A DNA stretch of 64,000 nucleotides. It comes from Blautia schinkii. Lineage in GTDB: Bacteria; Bacillota; Clostridia; Lachnospirales; Lachnospiraceae. The position numbers and the translations under genes were made by a program. This document shows positions 14,865-23,990 of this stretch, one piece after another. Location: assembly GCF_013304825.1 (NCBI RefSeq), contig NZ_JAAWUO010000011.1:1-64000 (forward strand), read 5' to 3'. Numbering within the stretch: the first letter of the stretch is position 1; the number at the start of each line of letters is the position of its first letter. Below the pieces are notes generated by a model. The model ran no database searches, was not told where the DNA came from, and worked only from the letters and a program-made list of their open reading frames with translations.

Positions 14865-15977
14865 ATAAGCAGTGAATCCCAGATCATTCATTGTCAGGTT
14901 TAAATTCTTTTTCAGATAAGCATTTGCTGCTATCATTGTCGCTTTCATCATAATGTTGGAAGAATCCTGCAGATCTGTCATCGCTTTTTTTCCGTTTGTA
15001 TACAGGAAAGTCAGATTCTGACCTTTATAAGCAGATGCTTTTGTGGAAGAAGTCAGCAGCACAAAGACTCCATCCGAAGACAGGGCGGACTTCACACTGA
15101 CCGTATCAGATTTCACACAGTTTCCGATAATATCCAGTCCGGCAAGGACTCCATCTGAAGGCACAGAAATCAGCATTCCAATATCTATCTTATCTTCTTT
15201 CTTCAAATAGCCGATCATCAGAGTACTTTCTTCATTTACTTTGACATTTATAAACTGACTTCCGTCTTCGATATATCTGCCTTTCTGACTGATATATTTT
15301 TTCAGTTTGGCATAATTCTGCGTCAGTTTTGCGTTAGCCGATGCAGGATTTTTTACAGTAACCTTGCAGGTGAATTTTCTGCCGCCAAGGATCGCTGTGA
15401 TATTCGCTGTTCCTGTTTTTACTGCGGTGACCTTTCCGGCTGAAGTTACACTGACAACCTTTGTGTTGCTACTCTTCCATGACGGTTTCAGACTGGTGCC
15501 GTTGATCTTCAGTGTATAAGTTTTTTTCGGTGTCAGTGTCAGGCTGGTCTTATTCAGGGTAAGAGAATTCAGCCCTGCAATCGCTGTCAGGCCTTTTTTA
15601 TTATAGCTACTCCAGATTATATTTTTTCCGGATTTCCGGTAAGCTTTTACCGTATAAGTATAACGTGCTCCGGTGCTTACTTTTGTGTCGGTAAATGTAA
15701 CATTCTTACTTCCTGTGATGGTTTTTACTACTTTCCATCCGCTGTTTCCGGACTTGCGGTATACACGGTATCCGGCTGTTCCTTTTACCTGTTTCCAGCT
15801 GAAAATGATCTTATTCTTTCCGACGATCTTAATAGAAGACATGGCCGGCGCTGCTACAGTTACTGCCGCCTGTACTTCTGCCACGCTGATCAGCTCCGGA
15901 ACCGTAGCTGGTGCCGCCGTCGCAAGCATAAAACCTGTCAAAATGCCACATAAAGCTTTTTTCCAATTTCTTTTCAT
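14859..15977 (-). CDS. Secreted protein with fibronectin type III and Big_2 domains
   Basis: A 372-aa exported protein. Its signal peptide is KALCGILTGFMLATAAPA-like, followed by an Fn3 domain (about residues 50-130, ending TYTVKAYRKSG) and a Big_2 domain with SSNTKVVSVTSAGKVTAVK. A C-terminal domain of about 150 residues is unknown to me. There is no cell-wall sorting signal or C-terminal membrane anchor. The ATG at 15977 follows AGAAAGGAA; the upstream in-frame start lacks a ribosome site. Its stop codon lies against the MITE end, so the original terminator may have been displaced. Confidence 0.75.
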   Translation of the reverse strand: MKRNWKKALCGILTGFMLATAAPATVPELISVAEVQAAVTVAAPAMSSIKIVGKNKIIFSWKQVKGTAGYRVYRKSGNSGWKVVKTITGSKNVTFTDTKVSTGARYTYTVKAYRKSGKNIIWSSYNKKGLTAIAGLNSLTLNKTSLTLTPKKTYTLKINGTSLKPSWKSSNTKVVSVTSAGKVTAVKTGTANITAILGGRKFTCKVTVKNPASANAKLTQNYAKLKKYISQKGRYIEDGSQFINVKVNEESTLMIGYLKKEDKIDIGMLISVPSDGVLAGLDIIGNCVKSDTVSVKSALSSDGVFVLLTSSTKASAYKGQNLTFLYTNGKKAMTDLQDSSNIMMKATMIAANAYLKKNLNLTMNDLGFTAYK

Positions 15978-16108
15978 ACGCTTTTTTCCTTTCTGCTTTG
16001 TGGTGTATCTGGATTTCCTAACAAATATAGTATACATTATGGGGAATATTCCTGCTATGATATTTTTCGCCGAATCGGGGCTTTCGGTGAAATTCGGCAG
16101 TTTTTACA

Positions 16109-16566
16109 ATGGCAGAAAAAGGAGCTGTAAAAAAACATAGCCTACAAAAAATCTTTGAAGCCGAGCACGTCGATCTGCAGCACTTATATATAGATGAATC
16201 AAAATTTGAAGCAAATGCAAACAAGCATTCCTGGGTATGGAAAAAAGCAACTGAAAAATCCAGGTACCGTTCAGATATGGACTGTTTTATTCCTCTCATG
16301 AAAAAATTTCATGAGACCTATGGCTTTTATCCAAAATATCCTGTAGCGGATGTCCTTATGCAGAGAAATACAAAAAGGCAAAAGGAAACCGTACAGTACG
16401 GGTCAATCAGGAGTTGACGGTAATGTACCAAGAAGTGATCCGTAATCTGGAAAGTATTCAGGGAGCATTATTCAGAACGAATCGTTTCATTCAGGCAGAA
16501 GGAACTTTTGAAATCATGAAAAATGACCGGTGGTACAAAAGAATGAAAGTAAAAACAACCGCATAA
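16109..16566 (+). pseudogene. IS1182-type transposase remnant
   Basis: The plus strand encodes HLYIDESKFEANANKHSW followed by KKATEK. This is the catalytic-Asp region of IS1182/IS5-superfamily transposases, where the usual form is DGTKIEANAN. After a frame change near 16400-16420, a second segment (FIQAEGTFEIMKNDRWYKR) matches the Y-less DDE C-terminus (EGAFGVIKQDR in intact members). The N-terminal third is missing, and no terminal repeats were found. It is a degenerate IS copy. The interval 16567-16806 shows no gene. Confidence 0.75.
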
Positions 16567-16806
16567 TTTCAAAAACAACCGAATTTATGATGAGAGGGGA
16601 AAGTATTCTCTGAATCTCTCCTCAATTCTACGATTTGGCTTAAAAGAGCATAGAAAGAAGCGTGCTCCAAAATGATTTCTCATTTTTTCACACGCCCTTT
16701 TTCAATGCCCTTGTAAAATCAAGAGTTTCTGCCACTTTATTTTTATTCAACTGTCGAAGATGGGATTAGCTTATGCTTTCCCCACGGATTTGTCAACCAG
16801 AATATA

Positions 16807-17745
16807 TTACAATTCCGGAACCACTGTAGTCCATAGATGATTTCCTATTTTCTGGAAATCCCCCTCCAGAGACATTACAGTTACTACTGCATCCTTGTCA
16901 GGAAACGCCAGACAGAACTGACCATAATTTCCATCAGATCGATAGGAACCAGCTTCCGGATTCATTACAAACTGATATCCATATCCAAAACCGGAATATA
17001 GATTTCCCGGGCTTCCTGCCGCTGAATTGTCTACAAGATTGGAAGTCGCAACTTTCATATATTCTTCCGGCACCAACTGTTTTCCATTGTATTTTCCTTT
17101 ATGAAGAATCATCTGTCCATATCTGGTGAACTCATCAATATTTACATAAAGACCATTCGCCGCATGTACATGACCTTTCGGACACAAAGTCCAGTCCGGA
17201 TTTCCAATTCCCAATGGTTCAAAAAATCGATTTCTCAGATATTCCAGAAGATTGACACCCGCACGTTTTTCAATAGCACAGCTGATCATATAAGTATTGA
17301 AATTACTGTACAGCCACTGAGTTCCTGGTTTATTTACAACCTTCGCATTTTCAAAGAAATATCTGATCCAGTCCGGCGTTGTATAACGTTCCGGCCAGTC
17401 ACAGAAAAACAGCGAGCTTTCCAGACCGGTAGTCATTGTCAGCATATTTTCCAGAGTCACATCACCAAGATATCCTTCTGTTTTTTCTGGAACATACTCC
17501 GGAAAAATATCAACGATCTTCTCATCCAGCTGAATCAATCCCTCATCCAGTGCAATTCCCACTGCACAGGATACCACGCCTTTGCATGCAGACCAGGTAT
17601 TCAGGCGTGTTTTCACCGGCATTCTTTTATATTCTGCCGTTAACTGTCCTTCACGCCATATCTGCGCATACATAACATTGAGATTTTCTTTTAAAGTTTT
17701 GATAGCAAATTCATTGATCAGGTTCTGGTCTTTATTCATAAACAT
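16807..17745 (-). CDS. Cytoplasmic serine hydrolase, class C beta-lactamase fold (copy 1)
   Basis: A 312-aa beta-lactamase/esterase-family protein without signal peptide. The nucleophile motif SxxK appears as WSACKG (about residue 53) and the second motif YxN as LYSNFN. The usual KTG position is replaced by GNYGQF. The fold is shared by esterases, D-aminopeptidases and NylB-type amide hydrolases; the substrate is unknown. The start overlaps the permease stop (TAATG) after GGGAGG; ATG at 17739 is an alternative. It is clearly paralogous to 20206-21153 (shared PVKTRLN, NPDWTLCP, AANGLY blocks). Being coupled to an amino-acid permease, it may process an imported amide or peptide. Confidence 0.8.
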   Translation of the reverse strand: MFMNKDQNLINEFAIKTLKENLNVMYAQIWREGQLTAEYKRMPVKTRLNTWSACKGVVSCAVGIALDEGLIQLDEKIVDIFPEYVPEKTEGYLGDVTLENMLTMTTGLESSLFFCDWPERYTTPDWIRYFFENAKVVNKPGTQWLYSNFNTYMISCAIEKRAGVNLLEYLRNRFFEPLGIGNPDWTLCPKGHVHAANGLYVNIDEFTRYGQMILHKGKYNGKQLVPEEYMKVATSNLVDNSAAGSPGNLYSGFGYGYQFVMNPEAGSYRSDGNYGQFCLAFPDKDAVVTVMSLEGDFQKIGNHLWTTVVPEL

Positions 17746-19091
17746 TAATCCTCCCACACACTTGTTTCCATCTTTACATCAGGACTTACACTTCTAAACC
17801 ATCCGTAAGCCATGCATACTACAATGGCTATCAGACTGATGATTACTACCGGAAGTTTCAGGCTTCTGCAAGAATTGATAAAAATGCAGATATATGCAAA
17901 CAGGCTCAAACAGCAGAGGAAATAATATTTTCCGTTAGAAATATGCATTGGTGATTTTTCCCATGCTTCTGCATGTTTTTTCGGAAGCTGGAAATAAGCA
18001 TAAATCTGCAGAAATGCCAGTGCTGATGCCAGAAGCATAATATTATTTACAACATCACTGATAGAAAAGTCCAGTAACACAGGTAATATTCCCATAAGAT
18101 AAGTAAATGTCATCAGTTTCCAGTAAGCCCCTCTTCTATTCTGAGCTGCCCATGATTTCGGAAGCCATCCATCTTTACAGGACTGTGCAACCGGAATACA
18201 GTTATTGGAAATTGTTGAATTAATGGATGAAGACAGTGCAAGTACCGGACCACCAATCATAAATACTGTGAAAAGTGCCGGATTTAAAATATTTTTTGCA
18301 ACCAGGGTAAGCGGCTGTCCGGCTACCTGATCCAGAGGAAGCACACCACTTGCTACAATTGCAACACCGCCATATACAACCATCAGTGTCGGAATACAGT
18401 ACAGAAGTGCCTTTGGAATATCTTTATGTGCCTCTTTTGCCTGTTTACCATAATTCATAATGCAGGAATATCCGTTTGTTGAATATACATACAGCATGAT
18501 TGCGGAAAAGAATCCGGATGGACCATTGGAGAAAAAGTCTGGTGCTGTAAACTCAAACACCGGATTTTTCAGCTGGAGGCATCCCAGAACAATAAACAGA
18601 CCAAGTGCAACAAACAGCAGGATAACCAGAATTTTCTGTACCTTCGCCATTACATCCACACCACACAGATTGATGGCAAAGAACACACTCAGGGCTGCAA
18701 TTCCAAACCATTTCGCATTAATCTGCGACCACAGGGAATTTGCATACATACCAATTGCCACACCATAAGTCGCCAGATTGATCGTCTGTGGCAAAAATCC
18801 TACTGCATACATACCGGCAACTCGTTTGCCGGCCATATCTCCTACCAGAGAATAAAATCCTCCTCCAAGTTTCAATGTAGATGTGATCCACGGAATCGGT
18901 GCGATCATCATAAATCCCCAGATACATGCAGCTACATACGCCAGCCACGCTGACTGTCCTGTCAGCAGAATTGCCGGACCGATCAATGTCAGAACTCCTG
19001 AACCAATTGCCTGTCCTACACCGATCGTATAAAGATCACTTCGTTTCAGATAACCTGTTTTTTCTTTTACTTCCTTTGCTGTTGATGACAT
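17745..19091 (-). CDS. APC-family amino acid permease
   Basis: A 448-aa integral membrane protein with about 12 hydrophobic segments. The first reads TIGVGQAIGSGVLTLIG, the unwound GxG-type helix 1 of amino acid/polyamine/organocation permeases. It would import an amino acid or derivative in symport or exchange; the substrate cannot be told from sequence. RBS GGGGGG precedes the ATG at 19091. It is translationally coupled to the downstream hydrolase and divergent from the rpiR-type regulator gene, so regulation by that protein is likely. Confidence 0.85.
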   Translation of the reverse strand: MSSTAKEVKEKTGYLKRSDLYTIGVGQAIGSGVLTLIGPAILLTGQSAWLAYVAACIWGFMMIAPIPWITSTLKLGGGFYSLVGDMAGKRVAGMYAVGFLPQTINLATYGVAIGMYANSLWSQINAKWFGIAALSVFFAINLCGVDVMAKVQKILVILLFVALGLFIVLGCLQLKNPVFEFTAPDFFSNGPSGFFSAIMLYVYSTNGYSCIMNYGKQAKEAHKDIPKALLYCIPTLMVVYGGVAIVASGVLPLDQVAGQPLTLVAKNILNPALFTVFMIGGPVLALSSSINSTISNNCIPVAQSCKDGWLPKSWAAQNRRGAYWKLMTFTYLMGILPVLLDFSISDVVNNIMLLASALAFLQIYAYFQLPKKHAEAWEKSPMHISNGKYYFLCCLSLFAYICIFINSCRSLKLPVVIISLIAIVVCMAYGWFRSVSPDVKMETSVWED

Positions 19092-19157
19092 AAAAGCCCC
19101 CCTTGCATATAAATCGTAATATTGGTAGTGTATTTAATTCTTTTTCTGACGTCATAT

Positions 19158-19316
19158 GAATTATTTAATGCTATATTATCATTTAAAATTCAGAATTTCT
19201 ATTGACAATATCATTAAAAATCCATCTTTTTAATTGTGCATTATTTACATTTTATTTTGTTTCAGAAGAATTATTTACTCTATTATATTGTAATTAAACT
19301 TTGCGCCTGTTATAAT
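19158..19316 (+). promoter_or_regulatory. Divergent control region with repeated GAATTATTTA motif and rpiR promoter
   Basis: An imperfect inverted repeat, GAATTATTTAATG (19158-19170) against CATTTAAAATTC (19180-19191), lies on the permease side. A direct copy of the left arm (GAATTATTTACTC, 19268-19280) lies just upstream of the plus-strand promoter, -35 TTGTAA (19288-19293), 17 bp, -10 TATAAT (19311-19316). These repeats are candidate binding sites for the RpiR regulator. Confidence 0.5.
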
Positions 19317-19351
19317 TCATTATACAAACTACACAAAACAGGAGGTTTTTC

Positions 19352-20185
19352 ATGAAAGTAGAACAGTTGATCCGTGAAAAAATATCTTCTCTTTCTGCTG
19401 GCCAGAAGAAAGTTGCCGAATATATATTACAACACCTTGATTCTTTCAGTTATTCCACCCTTGCGAAACTCAGCAAGGAAATTTCCGTAAGCGAAACCAC
19501 TATCATACGCCTTGCTTATTCTCTGGGTTTTGAAAGTTTTTCTGAAATGCAGAGAACTGTACAGAATGACATCCTTTCCATTCCCACAACTACATCAGAT
19601 GACACACTGGATAACGGAAATTTCTATCAGAACATCATTGCAAAAGAGCTCCATTCCATGGAAAACTGGGCTTCCCACCTGAATCAGGAAGATATGGATC
19701 AGATCGTTACTCATCTGACCAATGCGAAAAAACGTCTGATTGTCGGTGCCCGTTCCTCTTACAGTGCAGCACTCTGGATGGGAACTCTGCTGAATCAGCT
19801 TCTTGGAAATACCAAGGTGGTTCACGAATTTTACGATTCCAATTTCGAATATCTCACAGAAGCATCCGAGGATACAGTTGTTCTTCTGATCTCTTTTGCC
19901 CGCTATACCAAATGGTCTCTGAAATATGCACAGATTGCCAAAAACCATGGTGCAAAGATACTCGCCGTCACAGACAGCATTTCATCACCGGCATGGGCGC
20001 TGGCAGACCACGCTATCATTACAGAAATCAATCTCAATGAAATGGGATTTAACTCCTTCTCATGCCTCTATTGTCTGTTTGACAGTATTGTTGCAAAAAT
20101 CCGAAAAACCAGGTGCAAATCCATCAGTACACGACTTCATGACCTGGAAGAACTTTATTCAGACTTTGATCTTTTTTACGAATAA
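19352..20185 (+). CDS. RpiR-family transcriptional regulator
   Basis: A 277-aa regulator. The N-terminal RpiR helix-turn-helix (residues 1-75, with SVSETTIIRLAYSLGFESF) is followed by a SIS phosphosugar-type domain (about 110-240, KRLIVGARSSYSAALWMG). SIS domains usually sense phosphorylated sugars or amino sugars. RBS AGGAGG lies 8 bases before the ATG. It is followed after 20 bases by hydrolase copy 2 and is divergent from permease-hydrolase copy 1, so it is the likely regulator of both arms. Confidence 0.88.
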   Translation: MKVEQLIREKISSLSAGQKKVAEYILQHLDSFSYSTLAKLSKEISVSETTIIRLAYSLGFESFSEMQRTVQNDILSIPTTTSDDTLDNGNFYQNIIAKELHSMENWASHLNQEDMDQIVTHLTNAKKRLIVGARSSYSAALWMGTLLNQLLGNTKVVHEFYDSNFEYLTEASEDTVVLLISFARYTKWSLKYAQIAKNHGAKILAVTDSISSPAWALADHAIITEINLNEMGFNSFSCLYCLFDSIVAKIRKTRCKSISTRLHDLEELYSDFDLFYE

Positions 20186-20205
20186 TAATTTCAGGGGGGA
20201 TTATC

Positions 20206-21153
20206 ATGCATGAAATTTTAGATATTTTCCTGGAAAAATCGAAACAGCATCATTCCAATATTATCTATGCCCAGATATACAAAAATGACGTTTTAAAAGA
20301 AGAATTCAGACTTTTTCCGGTAAAAACCCGATTAAATATATGGTCTGTCAGCAAGCCCTTTGTTGCAATGGCTGCAGGTATCGCAGAACGTGAAGGACTG
20401 ATCACACTTGATGAATATATTTATCCTTGGTTTGAAAAATATTTTCCGTCAAATCCTTCCGAAAATCTTTACAAAATAAAGATTCGTGATCTTCTTACCA
20501 TGTCATCCGGGCAGAACGATCCGCTCTTTTTCTGCGATGGACCGGAACGATACAGGGAAACGGACTGGGTAAGATATTTCTTTCAGAATGATTCTTTTCC
20601 CTATACACCCGGTACTCATTTTGTGTACAGCAATTTCTGTTCCTATATTTTGTCTGTTCTTCTGGAAGAGAAATCCGGAACGGGTCTGCTGAATTATCTG
20701 CGATATCGTTTCTTTGAACCGGTTGGTATTCCGAATCCTGACTGGACCCTTTGCCCTCAAGGACATTGCATGGCAGCTAACGGACTGTATCTAACAATTG
20801 ATGAACTGGCTCGTTTTGGACATCTGCTTCTGCATGAGGGTTCCCTGAACGGAAAACAGATCGTCCCAAAAAAATTCGTTATTGATGCCTGTCAGAAACA
20901 CATTGATTCTTACAATCCACTGACGGAACATCCAGATTACCAGAGCTATGGTTATGGATATTTCATATATATGGGACCTATGGAAGATACTCTGATCCTG
21001 TCCGGCAATTACGGCCAATACTGCATCATTGACAAAAAACATCAGATGGTATCCTGTGTCATGTCCCTGGATGGCAATGACCACAAAAAAATCCGTGATG
21101 ACCTGGTGGATTCTCTTGCAGAATATTACGGTGTGAAAATTTCACATATATAA
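20206..21153 (+). CDS. Cytoplasmic serine hydrolase, class C beta-lactamase fold (copy 2)
   Basis: A 315-aa paralogue of the enzyme at 16807-17745. It has SxxK as WSVSKP, YxN as VYSNFC, and GNYGQY at the third motif. There is no signal peptide, so the enzyme is cytoplasmic and not a penicillin-binding protein. RBS GGGGGG precedes the ATG. It lies 20 bases after rpiR, forming a second co-regulated arm. The two copies share block order throughout but differ in many positions, so they may act on different members of one substrate class. Confidence 0.8.
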   Translation: MHEILDIFLEKSKQHHSNIIYAQIYKNDVLKEEFRLFPVKTRLNIWSVSKPFVAMAAGIAEREGLITLDEYIYPWFEKYFPSNPSENLYKIKIRDLLTMSSGQNDPLFFCDGPERYRETDWVRYFFQNDSFPYTPGTHFVYSNFCSYILSVLLEEKSGTGLLNYLRYRFFEPVGIPNPDWTLCPQGHCMAANGLYLTIDELARFGHLLLHEGSLNGKQIVPKKFVIDACQKHIDSYNPLTEHPDYQSYGYGYFIYMGPMEDTLILSGNYGQYCIIDKKHQMVSCVMSLDGNDHKKIRDDLVDSLAEYYGVKISHI

Positions 21154-21238
21154 AAAAATGCCGCTTCCGCGGCCTCATCATATGATATTCGCAATCCGCT
21201 AACGCTACTTGCTCATAAAAAAATGCCGCTCCCGCGGC
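21150..21238. repeat. Direct repeat of a terminator half
   Basis: The 24-bp unit at 21150-21173 (ATAAAAAAATGCCGCT, then TCCGCGGC) recurs at 21215-21238 with one mismatch. The spacer between holds GATATTCGCAATCCG (21184-21198), a 15-mer found again exactly at 14346-14360, next to the thiS hairpin. Confidence 0.6.
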
Positions 21239-21247
21239 ATTTTTTTA
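21217..21247. terminator. Bidirectional terminator between hydrolase copy 2 and cysA
   Basis: AAAAAAATGCCGC and GCGGCATTTTTTT form a symmetrical hairpin with A- and T-tracts on both sides. It sits between convergent genes, and the cysA stop codon lies within the T-tract. Confidence 0.85.
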
Positions 21248-22303
21248 TATAACCAACCAATCCTCAACCATAGCTGTGTTTTGCAGCAGCACTGCTTCAT
21301 TCCCCTTCGTCACGAAGATTCTCTGCACAAACACATCCACAACTTCGCCTTCCCGGACGGGTTCTTCGTCCAGACTTCTTCTGGCACTTAACACAGTGTC
21401 ACCTACCCGGACTTTCAGTTCCAGGCTGCTTCCACGGAAAGCAACTCGCTCTACAACACCCTCTGTTGCAGAACTCTTATATTTCTGCTCCTCATTTTTC
21501 TTCGTCACCTTCACAAATTCCGGCCGCACAATAGCTTTTTCACCACCCGGAACTTCCTCAAAGTGATTGAACACCTGGTAATCATCGATCACAGAAGTCT
21601 GACCGAAAAATCCCGCCGTAAACGCTGTATCCGGATTCTGGTAAACCTCCAGCGGTGTTCCCTTCTGCTCGATACGTCCACGGTTGGTAATGATGATCTC
21701 ATCTGCTACCTCAATAGCCTCATCCTGGTCATGGGTAACAAAAATACTGGTGATTCCCAGCTTCTCGATCATATCCTTCAGCCAGCTTCGAAGCTCTGTA
21801 CGAATCTTCGCATCAATCGCCGCAAAAGGCTCATCAAGAAGAAGCAACTGCGGATTCGGAGCAAGGGCTCTCGCAAAAGCAACTCGCTGTCTCTGACCAC
21901 CGGACAGCTGACTTGGATATCTTTTCTCCAGCCCTTTCAGCCCGATCAGCTCTACCAGCTCCGTAACACGCTGCTTAATATATTTTTTATCTGCCTTCTG
22001 TACCTTCAGGCCGAAAGCAATGTTATCATACACCGTCATATACCGGAAAAGGGCATAGTTCTGGAACACGAATCCAATACCACGCTCACTGGCCGGAACA
22101 TCATTGACCACTCTTCCGTCAATGATGATCTCCCCGCTGTCCGGCTGCTCCAGACCGGCGATCATACGGAGAATTGTAGTTTTTCCGCTTCCACTGGGGC
22201 CCAGAAGACCGATCAGCTTACCTTTTTCGATGCCAAAGCTTACATTGTCAGAAGCCTTATAATCTCCATATGTTTTATTGATATTTTTTAATTCAACGTA
22301 CAT
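21245..22303 (-). CDS. cysA: Sulfate/thiosulfate ABC transporter ATP-binding protein CysA
   Basis: A 352-aa ATPase: Walker A GPSGSGKTT (about residue 35-43), signature LSGGQRQR, Walker B LLLLDEPFAAID, H-loop VTHDQDEA, then a C-terminal TOBE/OB region. The ATG at 22303 (MYVELKN) is preceded by AAGGGGG and overlaps the cysW end by 11 bases. The upstream in-frame start lies inside cysW. It energises the CysT/CysW channel fed by the binding proteins at 23991-25016 and probably 10287-11303. Confidence 0.93.
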   Translation of the reverse strand: MYVELKNINKTYGDYKASDNVSFGIEKGKLIGLLGPSGSGKTTILRMIAGLEQPDSGEIIIDGRVVNDVPASERGIGFVFQNYALFRYMTVYDNIAFGLKVQKADKKYIKQRVTELVELIGLKGLEKRYPSQLSGGQRQRVAFARALAPNPQLLLLDEPFAAIDAKIRTELRSWLKDMIEKLGITSIFVTHDQDEAIEVADEIIITNRGRIEQKGTPLEVYQNPDTAFTAGFFGQTSVIDDYQVFNHFEEVPGGEKAIVRPEFVKVTKKNEEQKYKSSATEGVVERVAFRGSSLELKVRVGDTVLSARRSLDEEPVREGEVVDVFVQRIFVTKGNEAVLLQNTAMVEDWLVI

Positions 22304-23129
22304 CGCCTTTTTCCCCCTTTCCCTTATGCTCCAGAACATTTCTTGCGATCAGAAGGATCACCGCCAGGATCACCAGGATCGAAGAAACCGCAAAAGCCGG
22401 AACATACTGGAATTCGTTATAAAGAATCTCCACATGAAGTGGAAGTGTATTGGTTTTTCCACGGAGATGTCCGGACAGCACAGACACTGCACCAAACTCT
22501 CCCATTGCTCTCGCCGTACACAATACAACGCCGTAAAGGAACGCCCATTTAATATGCGGAAAAGTTACTTTGGTAAAAATCGTCCAGCCCTTTGCTCCCA
22601 TCAGAGCTGCTGCCTCTTCCTCATCTGATCCGATAGATTCCAGCACCGGAATGATCTCTCTGGACACAAATGGAAACGTAACAAAAATCGTTGCCAGGAT
22701 AATTCCCGGAACAGCAAATACAATCTGAATTCCCACTTTTTCAAGTACAGAATAAAGCGGACTCTGCTTTCCAAAAACCAGAATATAGATAAGACCTGCG
22801 ATAACCGGTGATACTGTAACCGGAACATCGATCAAAGTGGTAAGGAGCTTTTTTCCCCGAAAATGAAATCTGGTCATTGCCCATGCCGCACACAGACCAA
22901 AGATCGTGTTGCATACAACAGCCGCAGCCGTCGCTCCAATGGTCAGCTTCAGCGCTTTCAGCGTGTACTCATCTGTCACCGCCTGCACGTAACACTGCCA
23001 GCCCTTGCTCAGCGCCTGGGTTACAACAACCACCAGAGGCAGTACCAGCATCACAAAAAGAAAGATCACGGAAATCCCGATAAGGATCCATTTCACCGGC
23101 CCGGAAGCCTGCTTCTTTTTTTCATCCAT
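22293..23129 (-). CDS. cysW: Sulfate ABC transporter permease CysW
   Basis: A 278-aa permease with six hydrophobic segments and the EAA loop EEEAAALMGAKGWTIF that contacts CysA. Family features include VPVTVSPVIAGL and GRAMGEFGAVSVLSGH-like (ARAMGEFGAVSVLSG). The start overlaps the cysT stop (TAATG). It forms the heterodimeric membrane channel with CysT. Confidence 0.93.
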   Translation of the reverse strand: MDEKKKQASGPVKWILIGISVIFLFVMLVLPLVVVVTQALSKGWQCYVQAVTDEYTLKALKLTIGATAAAVVCNTIFGLCAAWAMTRFHFRGKKLLTTLIDVPVTVSPVIAGLIYILVFGKQSPLYSVLEKVGIQIVFAVPGIILATIFVTFPFVSREIIPVLESIGSDEEEAAALMGAKGWTIFTKVTFPHIKWAFLYGVVLCTARAMGEFGAVSVLSGHLRGKTNTLPLHVEILYNEFQYVPAFAVSSILVILAVILLIARNVLEHKGKGEKGDVR

Positions 23130-23968
23130 TATGCATCCCTCCCTCTGATACGTTTCGTATTTCTTGCCTGCACCAGATTCACGCCAAACAGGATCAGAAA
23201 TGAAACTGCCAGTGTGACAAGTGCAATAGATGTTGCGCTTTCGTAATCAAACTCCTGAAGCTTTGACATGATGATCAGCGGCGTGATCTCTGTATAATAG
23301 GGTTTGTTTCCTGCGATAAAAACAACGCTTCCATATTCTCCCAGGCAGCGTCCGAAAGCAAGTCCCGCCCCGGAAAGCATTGCCGGCAGAAGCTCGGGAA
23401 AAATTACTCTTCGGAAAATGGTGAATGGTTTTGCACCCATAACACGTGCCGCCTCCTCATAGGACCCGTCCAGTTTCTCCAGTACCGGCTGAATAGCACG
23501 GACTACAAACGGAATTCCCACAAAGATCAGAGCCACCGTGATACCGATCCTGGTATACGCGATCTTAATTCCGAACTTTGCAAAAAAACTTCCCACAATT
23601 CCTTTATCGGATGTCAGTGATGTCAGTGAAATACCGGCAACTGCTGTTGGCAGCGCAAATGGCAACTCGATCATTCCATCCATGATCCTTTTTCCCGGAA
23701 AATCATACCTCACCAGCACCCACGCAAGGATCAGTCCCATAATGGCATTAACCACTGTCGCTGCAAATGCGGTAATAAAGCTTACATAAAATCCGGACAA
23801 AACTCTAGGTCTCGTGATCACCTGGATAAATTCTCCAAATCCCAGCCGCGCTGAATAAACTGCCAGAGATGCAAGGGGAATCAGAACCACAATACTCAGC
23901 ATCGCCAAAGTCACTCCCATTGTCAGTCCAAAGCCTGGTATCACCCGTTTACTCTGTTGTTTCTTCAT
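23129..23968 (-). CDS. cysT: Sulfate ABC transporter permease CysT
   Basis: A 279-aa permease with six membrane segments, the loop YEEAARVMGAKPFTIFRRV and the motif FGRCLGEYGSVVFIAGN typical of CysT/CysU. It lies 22 bases after the binding-protein stop and overlaps cysW by one base. With cysW and cysA it completes the transporter operon. Confidence 0.93.
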   Translation of the reverse strand: MKKQQSKRVIPGFGLTMGVTLAMLSIVVLIPLASLAVYSARLGFGEFIQVITRPRVLSGFYVSFITAFAATVVNAIMGLILAWVLVRYDFPGKRIMDGMIELPFALPTAVAGISLTSLTSDKGIVGSFFAKFGIKIAYTRIGITVALIFVGIPFVVRAIQPVLEKLDGSYEEAARVMGAKPFTIFRRVIFPELLPAMLSGAGLAFGRCLGEYGSVVFIAGNKPYYTEITPLIIMSKLQEFDYESATSIALVTLAVSFLILFGVNLVQARNTKRIRGRDA

Positions 23969-23990
23969 TTCTGTCTCCCCTCACTCTCAC

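Noticed and set aside
16807-17745. Antibiotic-resistance beta-lactamase
   Set aside because: There is no signal peptide and no KTG motif, and a paralogue sits beside an amino acid permease; a metabolic hydrolase is more likely.
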